Assembly: GCA_964414585.1 (NCBI GenBank)
Contig: CAYPXR010000002.1
Coordinates: forward strand, 1 to 64,000
Direction of reading: 5' to 3'
Origin: DATEMU01 sp964414585
GTDB lineage: Bacteria; Planctomycetota; Phycisphaerae; UBA1845; UTPLA1
DNA length: 64,000 nucleotides
A program made the position numbers and the translations under genes. Each line of letters starts with the position of its first letter. The first letter of the stretch is position 1. This document shows, piece after piece, positions 1-7,921 of this stretch. The notes under the pieces were generated by a model. The model was not told the origin of the DNA, did not search any database, and saw only the letters and a program-made list of their open reading frames with translations.

Positions 1-2426
1 CCACAACCGTGACGCAGGATTTCAGGAATGATGCGGTAGCCTTCGAGGACATGCTGGAGGACGGCGATGCGAAAGCCATAGTCCTCGGCGACGGCGAGGA
101 GCCGGAGGATTTCATCGGCGCGGTAACAGTGGCAGTGAACCCAGATCGCGCCGTCGCGAATCGCGGCAAGCGCTTCCAGACGCAGGTCACGTCGAACGGG
201 GCGCGGGTCTTTCCCGGCGGCCTTGTCCTTTTCAAACTTTTCCAAATCCGTTTTGTATTTCACCGCGGCGTCGAACGAACGGCGGAGCACGGCCTCCACG
301 CCGAAGCGGGTATTGGGGAATCGCGTACCCTTTCGGCCGAAGTTGGACTGCTTGACGTTTTCGCCGAGGGCGAACTTGACGGAGCGCGGCGCCTCCTTGA
401 ACAACCACTCGGCGGCGGGCCGGCCGTATTTCAGGTGCAATGTGGCATTCTGACCGCCGATCGTGTTGGCGGAACCGTGCATGGTGTGAATCGTCGTGAC
501 GCCGCCGGCCATGGCGCGGAAAGCGCCGACATCGTTATGGTCGACGACGTCGCGGACTCGAACTTCCGGCGTGACGGACAGCGAGAATTCGTTGAGGCCG
601 CCGTCGCTGCACATGTGCGAATGAGGATCGATGATGCCGGGCAGGACGCAATAGCCCGTCAGGTCGATCGTCTTCGTCGCAGCCGACACGGTGAGCCCGC
701 GGCCAATGCCGGCGATCTTGCCGTCCTGGATCAACAGGTCGGTATCGGGCAGGTCGCCGTTGGTGATGGTCAGGAGCGTCGCGTGCTTGATGAGCAGATT
801 GCCGCCGGTCTGGACTTTGGGCTTGCGATCCGCCTCAGTCTCGCATGCGAACTCAGGCCAGTCGACGGGCTTCGTGGTCGGCGCTGAGGCCGGCTGGGAC
901 GATGAAGGGGACTCGTGCGATGGGGACGACGCGCCGCCTTTTCCGCGCCGACGCCCCTTGGAATCGGGCTTGCCGGCCAGCATCGGATCGAAGCGCTTGC
1001 CTTCGACGAAGACGAGCTGAACTTTTGATTTTTCATCCGAGAGCGGCTTGTCGAGAATCGTCAGATTCGCCAGGCGACCCGGGGCGATTTCACCGACTTG
1101 TTGTGAGAGGCCCAACAGGCTCGCCGCATCGCGAGTCAGGGCGGAAAGCGCGACCGATTCCGGCAGACCGCGGGCGAGGGCCTTGCGAAGATTCTTCATC
1201 AAGTCCGCGGGGGATTTCATCTCGAACGAACCGATGGCAAAGTCGACGCCGGCTTCGTGGAGTCGCTTAGCATTGTCGACTTCTTCATTCCAAAGCCGCA
1301 TGCGCTCTTCGAAGAGTCGCTCGGGTTCGAATGCTTTTTTCTCCCAGTCCTCATCGAAGATGGGTCGAAGGCCTTCCGGGCGCGGTTCCGCGGGTTCCTT
1401 CGGCGGCCATTCGTCCTCTTTCATTTCACCGGGGCGCTTGGGCTCGTCCGACCATTTCAGGCTGACGATGACCGGGACCTTTTCATCATGGAGTCGCTGA
1501 GCGGCCTTCCACCCTTCGCGCGCGCCGGCGATGATGGGCCGCAGGCCGAACTCCCTGGCCATGTTGAGCGCGCGGTGAATCTCATTTTCCGAGTTGGCGA
1601 TGAAGACGACCGGCATCGTCTTGTCCACGAGCGGCCAGAGTGCGTCGAGATTTTCATCGACGGCGGGTCGCTCCGCGTCAGGATGACGATGGCTCCAATC
1701 GAGGATGCTGCGATGCCATAGGCTGTCCAGAAGGATTTGGCGAAATGCGGCCATCGCCCCCATCGTCGTCGTGGGGTACTGCGGCGCGTCGAACTCATCG
1801 CCCCCCCGCCGACCGCGGCGCGGACGCCCTTCGCTGCCGGTCACAAAAGCTGAGTGTTGCGCAAAACCGGCCTTGATGACGGATCGGCGCACGGGGACAT
1901 CGCCGAGTTCGATGACGGCGCTGATGCCGGAGAAGATCGCGGGCTTGGGCGAGACGAGCGCCGTCGTGAAACCGGCGGCGCGATGATCTTCGAGCTTGGC
2001 GGCCTTCGGATCATAGAGCTCCTCGACGCGCCAATGCGGGTGCATCAGACGGCGATAGGCCTTGACCGTCGCGGACTGCGGGCTTTCACGAACATCGGGA
2101 TTTTCGTCTTCCCATCGGGCGCGGTCGTCGTCACCGGGCTCGGCGGCGGTGATGCCGGAGTGGGTGTCAGCGTCGATAAAGCCCGGATAAACGACGAGCC
2201 CTTCCGCATCGATCTGCAGGGCGTCGGCGGGCGCTTGGACGGTTTCGCCGACGTCGGCGATACGTCCCTTGACGATCAACACCGAGCCGTGGTCGATGGT
2301 GCGATCGGGCGCGGCGACAATCTTGGCGTTGGAGATGACGATCGGCGGCTCGTAGTCAGCGACGACGACGCCGCAGAAGGCGAGAATCGCAACGAAGCAG
2401 ATTCCCGCCGTACGCGAAAAGTTCAT
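1..2426 (-). CDS. Tandem two-domain amidohydrolase, secreted (3' end outside window)
   Basis: The minus strand stays open for 808 codons from the ATG at 2424-2426 to the window edge, so the C-terminus is missing. The N-terminus (MNFSRTAGICFVAILAFCGV) is a signal peptide. Two imidazolonepropionase/dihydroorotase-like amidohydrolase domains follow. The first opens with VYPGFIDADTHSG and ends near VQLVFVEGKRFDP. After a Ser/Pro-rich linker, the second opens with LPGIIDPHSHMCSDGG. The family metal ligands (HxH after PGxxD) are intact in the second copy but read DxxH in the first, so domain 1 may be non-catalytic. The start overlaps the stop of the PhoD-like gene as ATGA, and AGGAG lies a few bases upstream, so the two are translationally coupled. 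The substrate cannot be told from sequence; secreted relatives are annotated as hydrolases of cyclic amides or peptides. Confidence 0.85.
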   Translation of the reverse strand, partial: MNFSRTAGICFVAILAFCGVVVADYEPPIVISNAKIVAAPDRTIDHGSVLIVKGRIADVGETVQAPADALQIDAEGLVVYPGFIDADTHSGITAAEPGDDDRARWEDENPDVRESPQSATVKAYRRLMHPHWRVEELYDPKAAKLEDHRAAGFTTALVSPKPAIFSGISAVIELGDVPVRRSVIKAGFAQHSAFVTGSEGRPRRGRRGGDEFDAPQYPTTTMGAMAAFRQILLDSLWHRSILDWSHRHPDAERPAVDENLDALWPLVDKTMPVVFIANSENEIHRALNMAREFGLRPIIAGAREGWKAAQRLHDEKVPVIVSLKWSDEPKRPGEMKEDEWPPKEPAEPRPEGLRPIFDEDWEKKAFEPERLFEERMRLWNEEVDNAKRLHEAGVDFAIGSFEMKSPADLMKNLRKALARGLPESVALSALTRDAASLLGLSQQVGEIAPGRLANLTILDKPLSDEKSKVQLVFVEGKRFDPMLAGKPDSKGRRRGKGGASSPSHESPSSSQPASAPTTKPVDWPEFACETEADRKPKVQTGGNLLIKHATLLTITNGDLPDTDLLIQDGKIAGIGRGLTVSAATKTIDLTGYCVLPGIIDPHSHMCSDGGLNEFSLSVTPEVRVRDVVDHNDVGAFRAMAGGVTTIHTMHGSANTIGGQNATLHLKYGRPAAEWLFKEAPRSVKFALGENVKQSNFGRKGTRFPNTRFGVEAVLRRSFDAAVKYKTDLEKFEKDKAAGKDPRPVRRDLRLEALAAIRDGAIWVHCHCYRADEILRLLAVAEDYGFRIAVLQHVLEGYRIIPEILRHGC

Positions 2427-4108
2427 GGCAACTCCTGAAGGTTGGCGGCGCGTTTTGTTGGCGAAATCGGCCGTCGAACTCGAGTGAGATTGGAGCGGAT
2501 TCGTTGGTAGGCCGCAAGCACCGTCATGCAGGAAAAGAATGGAAACAACGGCGCGGGGAAGCATGATATGGGGCCCGGTGAAGTGAGGACGGTCTGGTGT
2601 AATGTTTCGAGCGGCGGATCGACCACGGTCGAATCGGCGACGATGCCGCGATAGGTGAGCGTCAACCGATCCGGCGCGACGTCGACGACGAGGTAAGCAA
2701 ACCGATCCGGTTCGAGAAAGGCCAACCGGTTGCGACTTTGGATATTGCCGGCGAGGAAATCAAAGCCGAGATTGAAAAGAAGCGATGCATCGAATTCACT
2801 TGTAGAGGTGTCGAACACGGTTGCGCCGATGTTGGCGATCTCCCGGCGGATCGTGTCCGTGCCGATGGGTCCGGTGACGAATTCCGGCACGGCGAAGAAC
2901 GGAGAGAAGCCTTCGCGCAGGCTCGTCCGCAGGAAATAGGTGACGTCCGGGTTGTAGACGTTTGCGTGGATATCGGCCGAAAGGACAACGACGCCGGGAA
3001 TGGCATTCTGGTCGATGTACCGCAGAAGATCGTACCGCTCGCCGTCGTATCCATCCCAACGGTCGTAAGGCATCACGAGCAGCGACGTGATCGTCACGGA
3101 ACTGAGCACGAACTTCCACGTCGCCGTCGAGTTTTTCAATCCGTCCTTGAGCCATTCCAGTTGCGGCTTGCCGAGCATCGTGCGCGACGGATCGGCAAGT
3201 CGGAGGATCGTTCCGATATCCAGCGTCGGCAGAAAAAAGGCGTACGGATCGATCCCGCCGCCCGCGCGCGACAAATCCGCCGAGCGATACTGGCGGCAGT
3301 CGAGGATGAAAAACTCCGCCAAGTCGCCATAGCGAAACGAACGATAGGTGCGATCGGGATCGTCGGCGATGCCTTGTCGACGAATCGGCATGGACTCGAA
3401 AAAGGCCTGATAACCGGCGGCTTTCTGTTCGGGGGTGATCGTCGGTTCGAGATCGCCGCCGTCGTAGTCGTTGGCGACTTCGTGATCGTCCCACTGCACC
3501 CAGACCGGTGAGGCCGCGAGCAACGATTGCAGGAAAGAATCGTCGCTGTTCTGGCGGTGCTTGGCCCGGTAGCCCGGCAGGTCGATCGCCACGGGCACGC
3601 CGCCGGCGGATTGATCGCAGTACGCCGTATCACCGGCCCAGAACCAGAGGTCCGGTTGTTCGGCGGCGGCATGGCCGAGGACCTGGAAGGGCTGGTCCGC
3701 CGCATTGGAATCGCCGGTGTAGACGAAGCGAAAAGAAACGCCGCCCTGGGGGGCAGTCTTGAACGTCCCGACCGGGCTTACGTCGCCGGTATCGAGGTAT
3801 ACAAAGCGGAAATAGTATCGAGTACCGGGCGACAGGCTGGTAACGTTGTAATGAAGAGTGAAATCAGCGGCATCGGAGGCCTGCAAAGTGTCGGACGCAA
3901 CGATTTGTTGAAACTGATCGTCGCCGGCGACATCGATACGAACGGAGCCCGCCGTCGAGACGCGCGTCCAACAAATGGCGGAGGTATCGGTCACGTCGCC
4001 ACTGGCAACGCCCTGCGGGAAAGTCTGAGCGCCGGCCGCGTGAGCGAGCGCCAGGATAACCGCGGTCGATACCACTTGAAGATGCTGCCTTATCACTGCT
4101 CCCCTCAT
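2423..4108 (-). CDS. PhoD-like alkaline phosphatase/phosphodiesterase, secreted
   Basis: 561 residues. A signal peptide is present (VVSTAVILALAHAAGAQ), then the PhoD N-terminal beta domain (FPQGVASGDVTDTSAICWTR) and the metallophosphatase core. Metal-binding motifs are visible: YTGDSN, WAGDTAYCD, WVQWDDHEVANDYDGG and later VLSADIHANVY. The family hydrolyses phosphomonoesters or phosphodiesters outside the cytoplasm, using Ca and Fe. Roughly the last 50 residues (after VLTSPGPIS) form a basic tail that does not look like PhoD. It is coupled to the downstream amidohydrolase by a 4-nt overlap, so a joint scavenging role is possible. No Pho-box-like operator was recognised. Confidence 0.9.
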   Translation of the reverse strand: MRGAVIRQHLQVVSTAVILALAHAAGAQTFPQGVASGDVTDTSAICWTRVSTAGSVRIDVAGDDQFQQIVASDTLQASDAADFTLHYNVTSLSPGTRYYFRFVYLDTGDVSPVGTFKTAPQGGVSFRFVYTGDSNAADQPFQVLGHAAAEQPDLWFWAGDTAYCDQSAGGVPVAIDLPGYRAKHRQNSDDSFLQSLLAASPVWVQWDDHEVANDYDGGDLEPTITPEQKAAGYQAFFESMPIRRQGIADDPDRTYRSFRYGDLAEFFILDCRQYRSADLSRAGGGIDPYAFFLPTLDIGTILRLADPSRTMLGKPQLEWLKDGLKNSTATWKFVLSSVTITSLLVMPYDRWDGYDGERYDLLRYIDQNAIPGVVVLSADIHANVYNPDVTYFLRTSLREGFSPFFAVPEFVTGPIGTDTIRREIANIGATVFDTSTSEFDASLLFNLGFDFLAGNIQSRNRLAFLEPDRFAYLVVDVAPDRLTLTYRGIVADSTVVDPPLETLHQTVLTSPGPISCFPAPLFPFFSCMTVLAAYQRIRSNLTRVRRPISPTKRAANLQELP

Positions 4109-4164
4109 TTGACGCCGCGATTCTATTCCACCCGCCGGTTTGGTGCGATGGGCAGCGTCCGGTC

Positions 4165-4194
4165 ATGGCAAATCGGCGTGTCAACCGATAGAAT
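4165..4194 (+). promoter_or_regulatory. Candidate promoter giving a leaderless mRNA for the GroES-like gene
   Basis: ATGGCA (4165-4170) resembles a -35 box and TAGAAT (4189-4194) a -10 box, with an 18-nt spacer. The expected start of transcription is about 4201, only 2 nt before the ATG at 4203. No Shine-Dalgarno sequence lies in between, so the mRNA would be essentially leaderless. Confidence 0.4.
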
Positions 4195-4202
4195 ATTGAC
4201 GT

Positions 4203-4532
4203 ATGGAAAAGGACGATATCAAGATCAAGTCCGCGAAGCTCGAAACCGTCGAGCCGATCGGCAAGCGCGTCCTGATCCGCAAGGACGCGGACAAAAAGCA
4301 GACCAAGGGCGGCATCCAGCTTCCCGACAACATCGAAATCCCCACGATCACCGGCCGCATCGTCGCCGTCTCCTGTCAGGTCGACCGCGACGAGGACTTT
4401 CCGATCAAGCAATACGACCGGGTCCTCTTCAATCCCAAGCATGCCATTCCCGTGGATTTTGAGGGGGACAACCAGCTCTTCGTCGTGCCGGTCGAAGACG
4501 TCGTGGCGGTCTTCCGCAAGGCCGGAAGCTAA
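4203..4532 (+). CDS. GroES-like co-chaperonin family protein
   Basis: 109 residues, slightly longer than a usual GroES (about 95-100). The Cpn10 pattern is visible: VEPIGKRVLIRKDADKKQTK at residues 15-34, a mobile-loop-like GGIQLPDN, then ITGRIVAVS, YDRVLFN and a C-terminal VPVEDVVAVFRK. GroES caps the GroEL chamber. No groEL is next to it, so this may be a second, stand-alone paralogue with a specialised role. The N-terminal extension MEKDDIKIKSAK is unusual. The start codon is fixed by the upstream divergent PhoD-like gene and by the candidate leaderless promoter. Confidence 0.75.
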   Translation: MEKDDIKIKSAKLETVEPIGKRVLIRKDADKKQTKGGIQLPDNIEIPTITGRIVAVSCQVDRDEDFPIKQYDRVLFNPKHAIPVDFEGDNQLFVVPVEDVVAVFRKAGS

Positions 4533-4627
4533 TTTTTCGCCCCACCGCCAAGACAACTTTTTTGTATTTCCTTACCTCCGACATGCGAATAAGATGCCCG
4601 CTCGTTCATTCGAGCGAGGGCTTAGGT

Positions 4628-5554
4628 ATGTCAACTGCTTCAAGGTCTTGGAAGAAACGAATCCCCTGTCTCGTCGTCGCGATGGCCGCTTTACTGCCGG
4701 CCTCCCGCGCCGCCGCCGACGAAGTCATCGGCGCGAAGAACAGCAAGGTATTCCATACACACCCGAAGGATTGCCCGGCGGCCCAGAAGATCAGCGAGGA
4801 AAACATTGTCCGCTGGGAATCGGAGGCCGACGCCGTCAAAGAGGGTCGCCGCCGATGCAAAGTCTGCATGCAACTGGATGAAAACGGGGGAAAGAGAATC
4901 CGCCTGTCCAATTCGACTCCGAGCCCTCCTTCAAAAACCAGGAGCCCGGGAAAAAACAGCAAGGAATCCGCCAAACCGACGACCTTGACCGGCGTTCGGG
5001 TGAAACGAGTGGCGGCCGGCGCGACCCTTCAACTGGAGAACGGTGACAAGTTGACGCTGATCGGCGTCGCAGCGCCTCTGGCCGGTCAACCGGACGTCGA
5101 CGAGACCATCGTCTACCTCCAGAAGCAGCTCAAGGGTCATGCCGTCCAGGCCTCGCCGGTCAGCGGACCGGACGGCAAAGCACGATGGGACGCGCTGGGA
5201 CGCATGATGGCCTATGTTTCCCTTTCCGGCGGAGATTCGGACATCGGCGCGCTTCTGGTCAGCGAGGGCCTCGCCGCGGTCGATCGATCGGCCGATTTTG
5301 AAAAACACGACGATTATCTCAAGCGGGAAGACGACGCGGCATGGGCCGGACGCGGGATTTGGAGGAAACTGGAAGGCCCGGATGGGGAGACGCCGGTGGT
5401 CATCGGGAAGCATTCGTACGAATATCACCGGCCGGATTGTCCGCACAACACGCTCCTGACCACCCCGACGACGATCACCGTCAACGAGGCGAAGGGGCGG
5501 CGATTGCACCCGTGCAATCATTTTCGATTGAAGAAGGATGAGCAAAAAGAATAA
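4628..5554 (+). CDS. Secreted SNase-fold protein flanked by two Ada-like zinc modules; nuclease site degenerate
   Basis: 308 residues from the ATG at 4628. Residues 9-30 form a signal peptide. Residues 41-80 carry a zinc-binding pattern (FHTHPKDCP ... RRRCKVC) like the metal-binding fold of Ada-type proteins. Residues 122-247 match the staphylococcal nuclease (TNase) fold: VKRVAAGATLQL, LTLIGVAAPLAG, DALGRMMAYV, LLVSEGLAAV, GRGIW. A second zinc pattern (YHRPDCPHN ... RRLHPCNHF) closes the protein at 266-299. Compared with nuclease A, the Ca-binding aspartates (VIDGDT, VDTPE) are alanines and the catalytic Glu and first Arg are lost; only the DxxGR arginine remains. A binding rather than cutting role is likely. 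Its 3' end overlaps btpA by 17 nt. Confidence 0.75.
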   Translation: MSTASRSWKKRIPCLVVAMAALLPASRAAADEVIGAKNSKVFHTHPKDCPAAQKISEENIVRWESEADAVKEGRRRCKVCMQLDENGGKRIRLSNSTPSPPSKTRSPGKNSKESAKPTTLTGVRVKRVAAGATLQLENGDKLTLIGVAAPLAGQPDVDETIVYLQKQLKGHAVQASPVSGPDGKARWDALGRMMAYVSLSGGDSDIGALLVSEGLAAVDRSADFEKHDDYLKREDDAAWAGRGIWRKLEGPDGETPVVIGKHSYEYHRPDCPHNTLLTTPTTITVNEAKGRRLHPCNHFRLKKDEQKE

Positions 5555-6326
5555 CATCAACCGCCTGCGTGTGATCGGCATGGTCCATCTGCCTCCCCTG
5601 CCGGGCGCGCCGAAGGCGGGGCCCATCGCGACGACGATCGACCGCGCCGTCTCGGAGGCGCGCCTGCTGGCCAAGGCCGGCTTCGACGCCGTCATCGTCG
5701 AGAACTTCGGCGATTCGCCCTTCGCGGCGGACAGCGTGCCGCGCGAAACGATCGCGGCGATGAGCGTCGTCGTCGATCACGTCGTGCGGTCGTGCGGCGT
5801 ACCGGTCGGCGTCAATGTCCTGCGCAACGACGGATTGGCGGCATTGGCAGTAGCCGCTGCGTCCGGAGCGTCATTCATTCGTGTCAACGTCTTGTCGGGC
5901 ATCTATGCGACGGACCAAGGGTTGATTACCGGCAAGGCGCACGAAATCGCCCGCCAACGGGCCGCGATCGCGCCAGGCGTTCGCATCGCCGCCGACGTTC
6001 ACGTCAAGCACGCCGTGCCGATCAATCAGCCGGACATCGCCCTGGCCGCCGAAGAGACGGCGGGCCGCGCGGGCGCGGACATGCTGATCGTCAGCGGCGC
6101 GGCCACTGGCTCGCCGACCGACATGGACGCAGTTCGACGGGTCAAGGAGGCGGTCCCCCGCGTGCCGGTGTGGATCGGCTCGGGCGTAACGGCGGCGACG
6201 GTCGGCGATTATCTGGAGATCGCGGACGCGGTCATCGTGGGCACTTCAATCAAGCGCGGCGGGATCACGACCGCCCCGCCGGATGCCAAACGCGTGGCGT
6301 CATTTATTCGGGCGACGCAACGCTGA
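5538..6326 (+). CDS. btpA: BtpA family protein (TIM-barrel)
   Basis: 262 residues. The conserved opening IGMVHLPPLPGAP, the early VIVENFGDSPF, IRVNVLSG, DVHVKHA and the C-terminal IGSGVTAATVGDYLEIADAVIVGTSIK are hallmarks of the BtpA family. In cyanobacteria BtpA supports photosystem I stability, but most members are in non-photosynthetic bacteria and archaea, where the fold points to a small-molecule aldolase or phosphate-binding enzyme of unknown substrate. The start overlaps the preceding gene by 17 nt, so the two are probably co-transcribed. No photosynthesis gene is nearby. Confidence 0.88.
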   Translation: MSKKNNINRLRVIGMVHLPPLPGAPKAGPIATTIDRAVSEARLLAKAGFDAVIVENFGDSPFAADSVPRETIAAMSVVVDHVVRSCGVPVGVNVLRNDGLAALAVAAASGASFIRVNVLSGIYATDQGLITGKAHEIARQRAAIAPGVRIAADVHVKHAVPINQPDIALAAEETAGRAGADMLIVSGAATGSPTDMDAVRRVKEAVPRVPVWIGSGVTAATVGDYLEIADAVIVGTSIKRGGITTAPPDAKRVASFIRATQR

Positions 6327-6343
6327 CGTGCGTAGACTTGATT

Positions 6344-7066
6344 GTGGAACCTCGCACCCCCAAGCCGCGTCGATTCCTTTTCAAGGTTTGGTTTCTTACC
6401 GGCATTTTGCTTCTTGCCGCCTATGAGGTCAGTCTGAAATGGGGCATTAACTACGCCCACGGGCGATTCTTTTTCGTCTTGACCGATGGGTACATAGTCC
6501 TACCACTACCAGACGACCAGCCGCAGACCTGGGGCGATTGGGGATGGTGGATGTGGAGTCCGTGGTCGGTGGAAGACCGTTGGTTTCGCTGGAATCCGGT
6601 CGCTTTGATCCCATGGATTCTTAATACGCGCGGTATTGGCGGGTTGGGACTCCACATTCCGATTCCAACGTTGATGATTTTGGTCACTGTTATTCCAGTC
6701 TCACAAAAAATATCGAGATTGCCGCATCCGCTGTTTGCGGTGGTCGCTTCAATCGGATTCTTCATAATTGGAAACCTGCTAGTCTGCGCATTGTTGGAAG
6801 CCGTTAACGTGAGCCTTGCACGAATTCTCTTGCCTATTGAACTTGTCTTATCGGTGTCGCTGTTTCCCATGATCTGGATGGGCTTGCATGCTTGGATCCG
6901 TTCGCGGCGCATCCCCTGGAACCATTGCCAATCCTGCGGCTACAACCTGACCGGCAACGTCAGCGGAAGATGCCCAGAGTGCGGGACGGTCGTCTTAGTG
7001 CCGCTCGGCAAATTGGTTTCTGAGAATACTACTTCGAGTCAAAAAGAGTTGATTGAGCGGCGTTGA
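6344..7066 (+). CDS. Polytopic membrane protein with C-terminal planctomycete-type zinc ribbon
   Basis: About 240 residues from the GTG at 6344; a TTG at 6338 is the alternative and neither has a clear ribosome-binding site. The first hydrophobic helix is near the N-terminus (FLFKVWFLTGILLLAAYEVS). More follow (LMILVTVIPV, PLFAVVASIGFFIIGNLLVC, IELVLSVSLFPMIWMGLHAW). The C-terminus reads HCQSCGYNLTGNVSGRCPEC: two CxxC knuckles around a GYxLTGN signature that recurs in many uncharacterised planctomycete membrane proteins. Base composition is lower in GC than btpA just upstream. The function is unknown; the ribbon probably faces the cytoplasm. Confidence 0.7.
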   Translation: MEPRTPKPRRFLFKVWFLTGILLLAAYEVSLKWGINYAHGRFFFVLTDGYIVLPLPDDQPQTWGDWGWWMWSPWSVEDRWFRWNPVALIPWILNTRGIGGLGLHIPIPTLMILVTVIPVSQKISRLPHPLFAVVASIGFFIIGNLLVCALLEAVNVSLARILLPIELVLSVSLFPMIWMGLHAWIRSRRIPWNHCQSCGYNLTGNVSGRCPECGTVVLVPLGKLVSENTTSSQKELIERR

Positions 7067-7384
7067 CGCCCGTCGAAACCACGACGATAACGCAAGCTGA
7101 AGGATTCTCCGCCAGCCGATCGCGGACGGTCCCGTCGGCATGTATTTGCTACGGGAGCTCTCGCGTCGAGCGCGATTTTGATCAGATCCACGCCCGCAAG
7201 GGCGGGTCGGAAAACGTCTCGTCTGGAATGGGCAATCACCTTGCGCGGCGGCGTTCCTCGACCCAGCCTTGCGGCTGGGGTTCTGATGGCAGCGCCCACG
7301 ACCTCGAAAACAAACCGTACCAGTACTGGTCGAAGTTGACGCAACGCCTAATGACGACTACCTTTCCAGCCCCGACATCCCCCA
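7067..7384. other. Non-coding gap with two short hairpins
   Basis: No convincing gene is present. There are two perfect stem-loops: CCCGC/GCGGG with an AAGG loop at 7193-7206, and CCCAGCC/GGCTGGG with a TTGC loop at 7262-7279. Neither is followed by a T-run, so they do not look like simple terminators. Confidence 0.5.
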
Positions 7385-7470
<86 letters not shown>

Positions 7471-7486
7471 GTTTAGAATCCTTCAC

Positions 7487-7523
7487 AAACCCCGAACTTC
7501 TTTCGGGGGTTTCTTCGTTTTTG
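7487..7523 (+). terminator. Rho-independent terminator after tRNA-Leu
   Basis: AAACCCCGAA (7487-7496) pairs with TTCGGGGGTTT (7502-7512), with one bulged G, followed by CTTCGTTTTT. It begins 16 nt past the tRNA 3' end and would end the tRNA transcript. Confidence 0.75.
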
Positions 7524-7751
7524 ATGGGCTGTGGCCAGCCTCCGCCGATTTGGAAGCGAATTGGATGCGACTCGGCCTCCTGATCTTCTGTCCCGGTTCG
7601 CTTGGCGTGCATCGGTTGAGGCCCGCTCGGCGTTGCGCGTGGGCATGCCCTCCGCAGAGCCGAAAATGTCGGCCCCCTTACCATCGAAAACCGCGAGCCA
7701 ATTCGGACTCCCCTTGACCCTCTCAGCATTCGGTCGCGAATGGAAAAACTC

Positions 7752-7787
7752 AACGCGCCGCAAAGCGTCCACGCTTTGAGCCGCGTT
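7752..7787. other. Symmetric two-tier hairpin upstream of ppk2
   Basis: AACGCG (7752-7757) pairs with CGCGTT (7782-7787). Inside a 3x3 internal loop, CAAAGCG (7761-7767) pairs with CGCTTTG (7772-7778) around a TCCA loop. It sits about 135 nt before the chosen ppk2 start and is followed some 20 nt later by a TTATTTTTT run. The rest of the gap 7471-7921 holds the tRNA terminator and no gene I can support. It could be a leader structure or an inefficient terminator. Confidence 0.4.
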
Positions 7788-7921
7788 CGAGTTGAAATCT
7801 TTCGTGTTATTTTTTGATTAAGCCCCCGGGTGCAATGTCCGATATGTCTGCCGTTTCGTGTACAGCGCCGCGCGTCGGCGCTGAAAACCAACTCGCCACG
7901 AGATTGCCGGGGACTGCTTTC

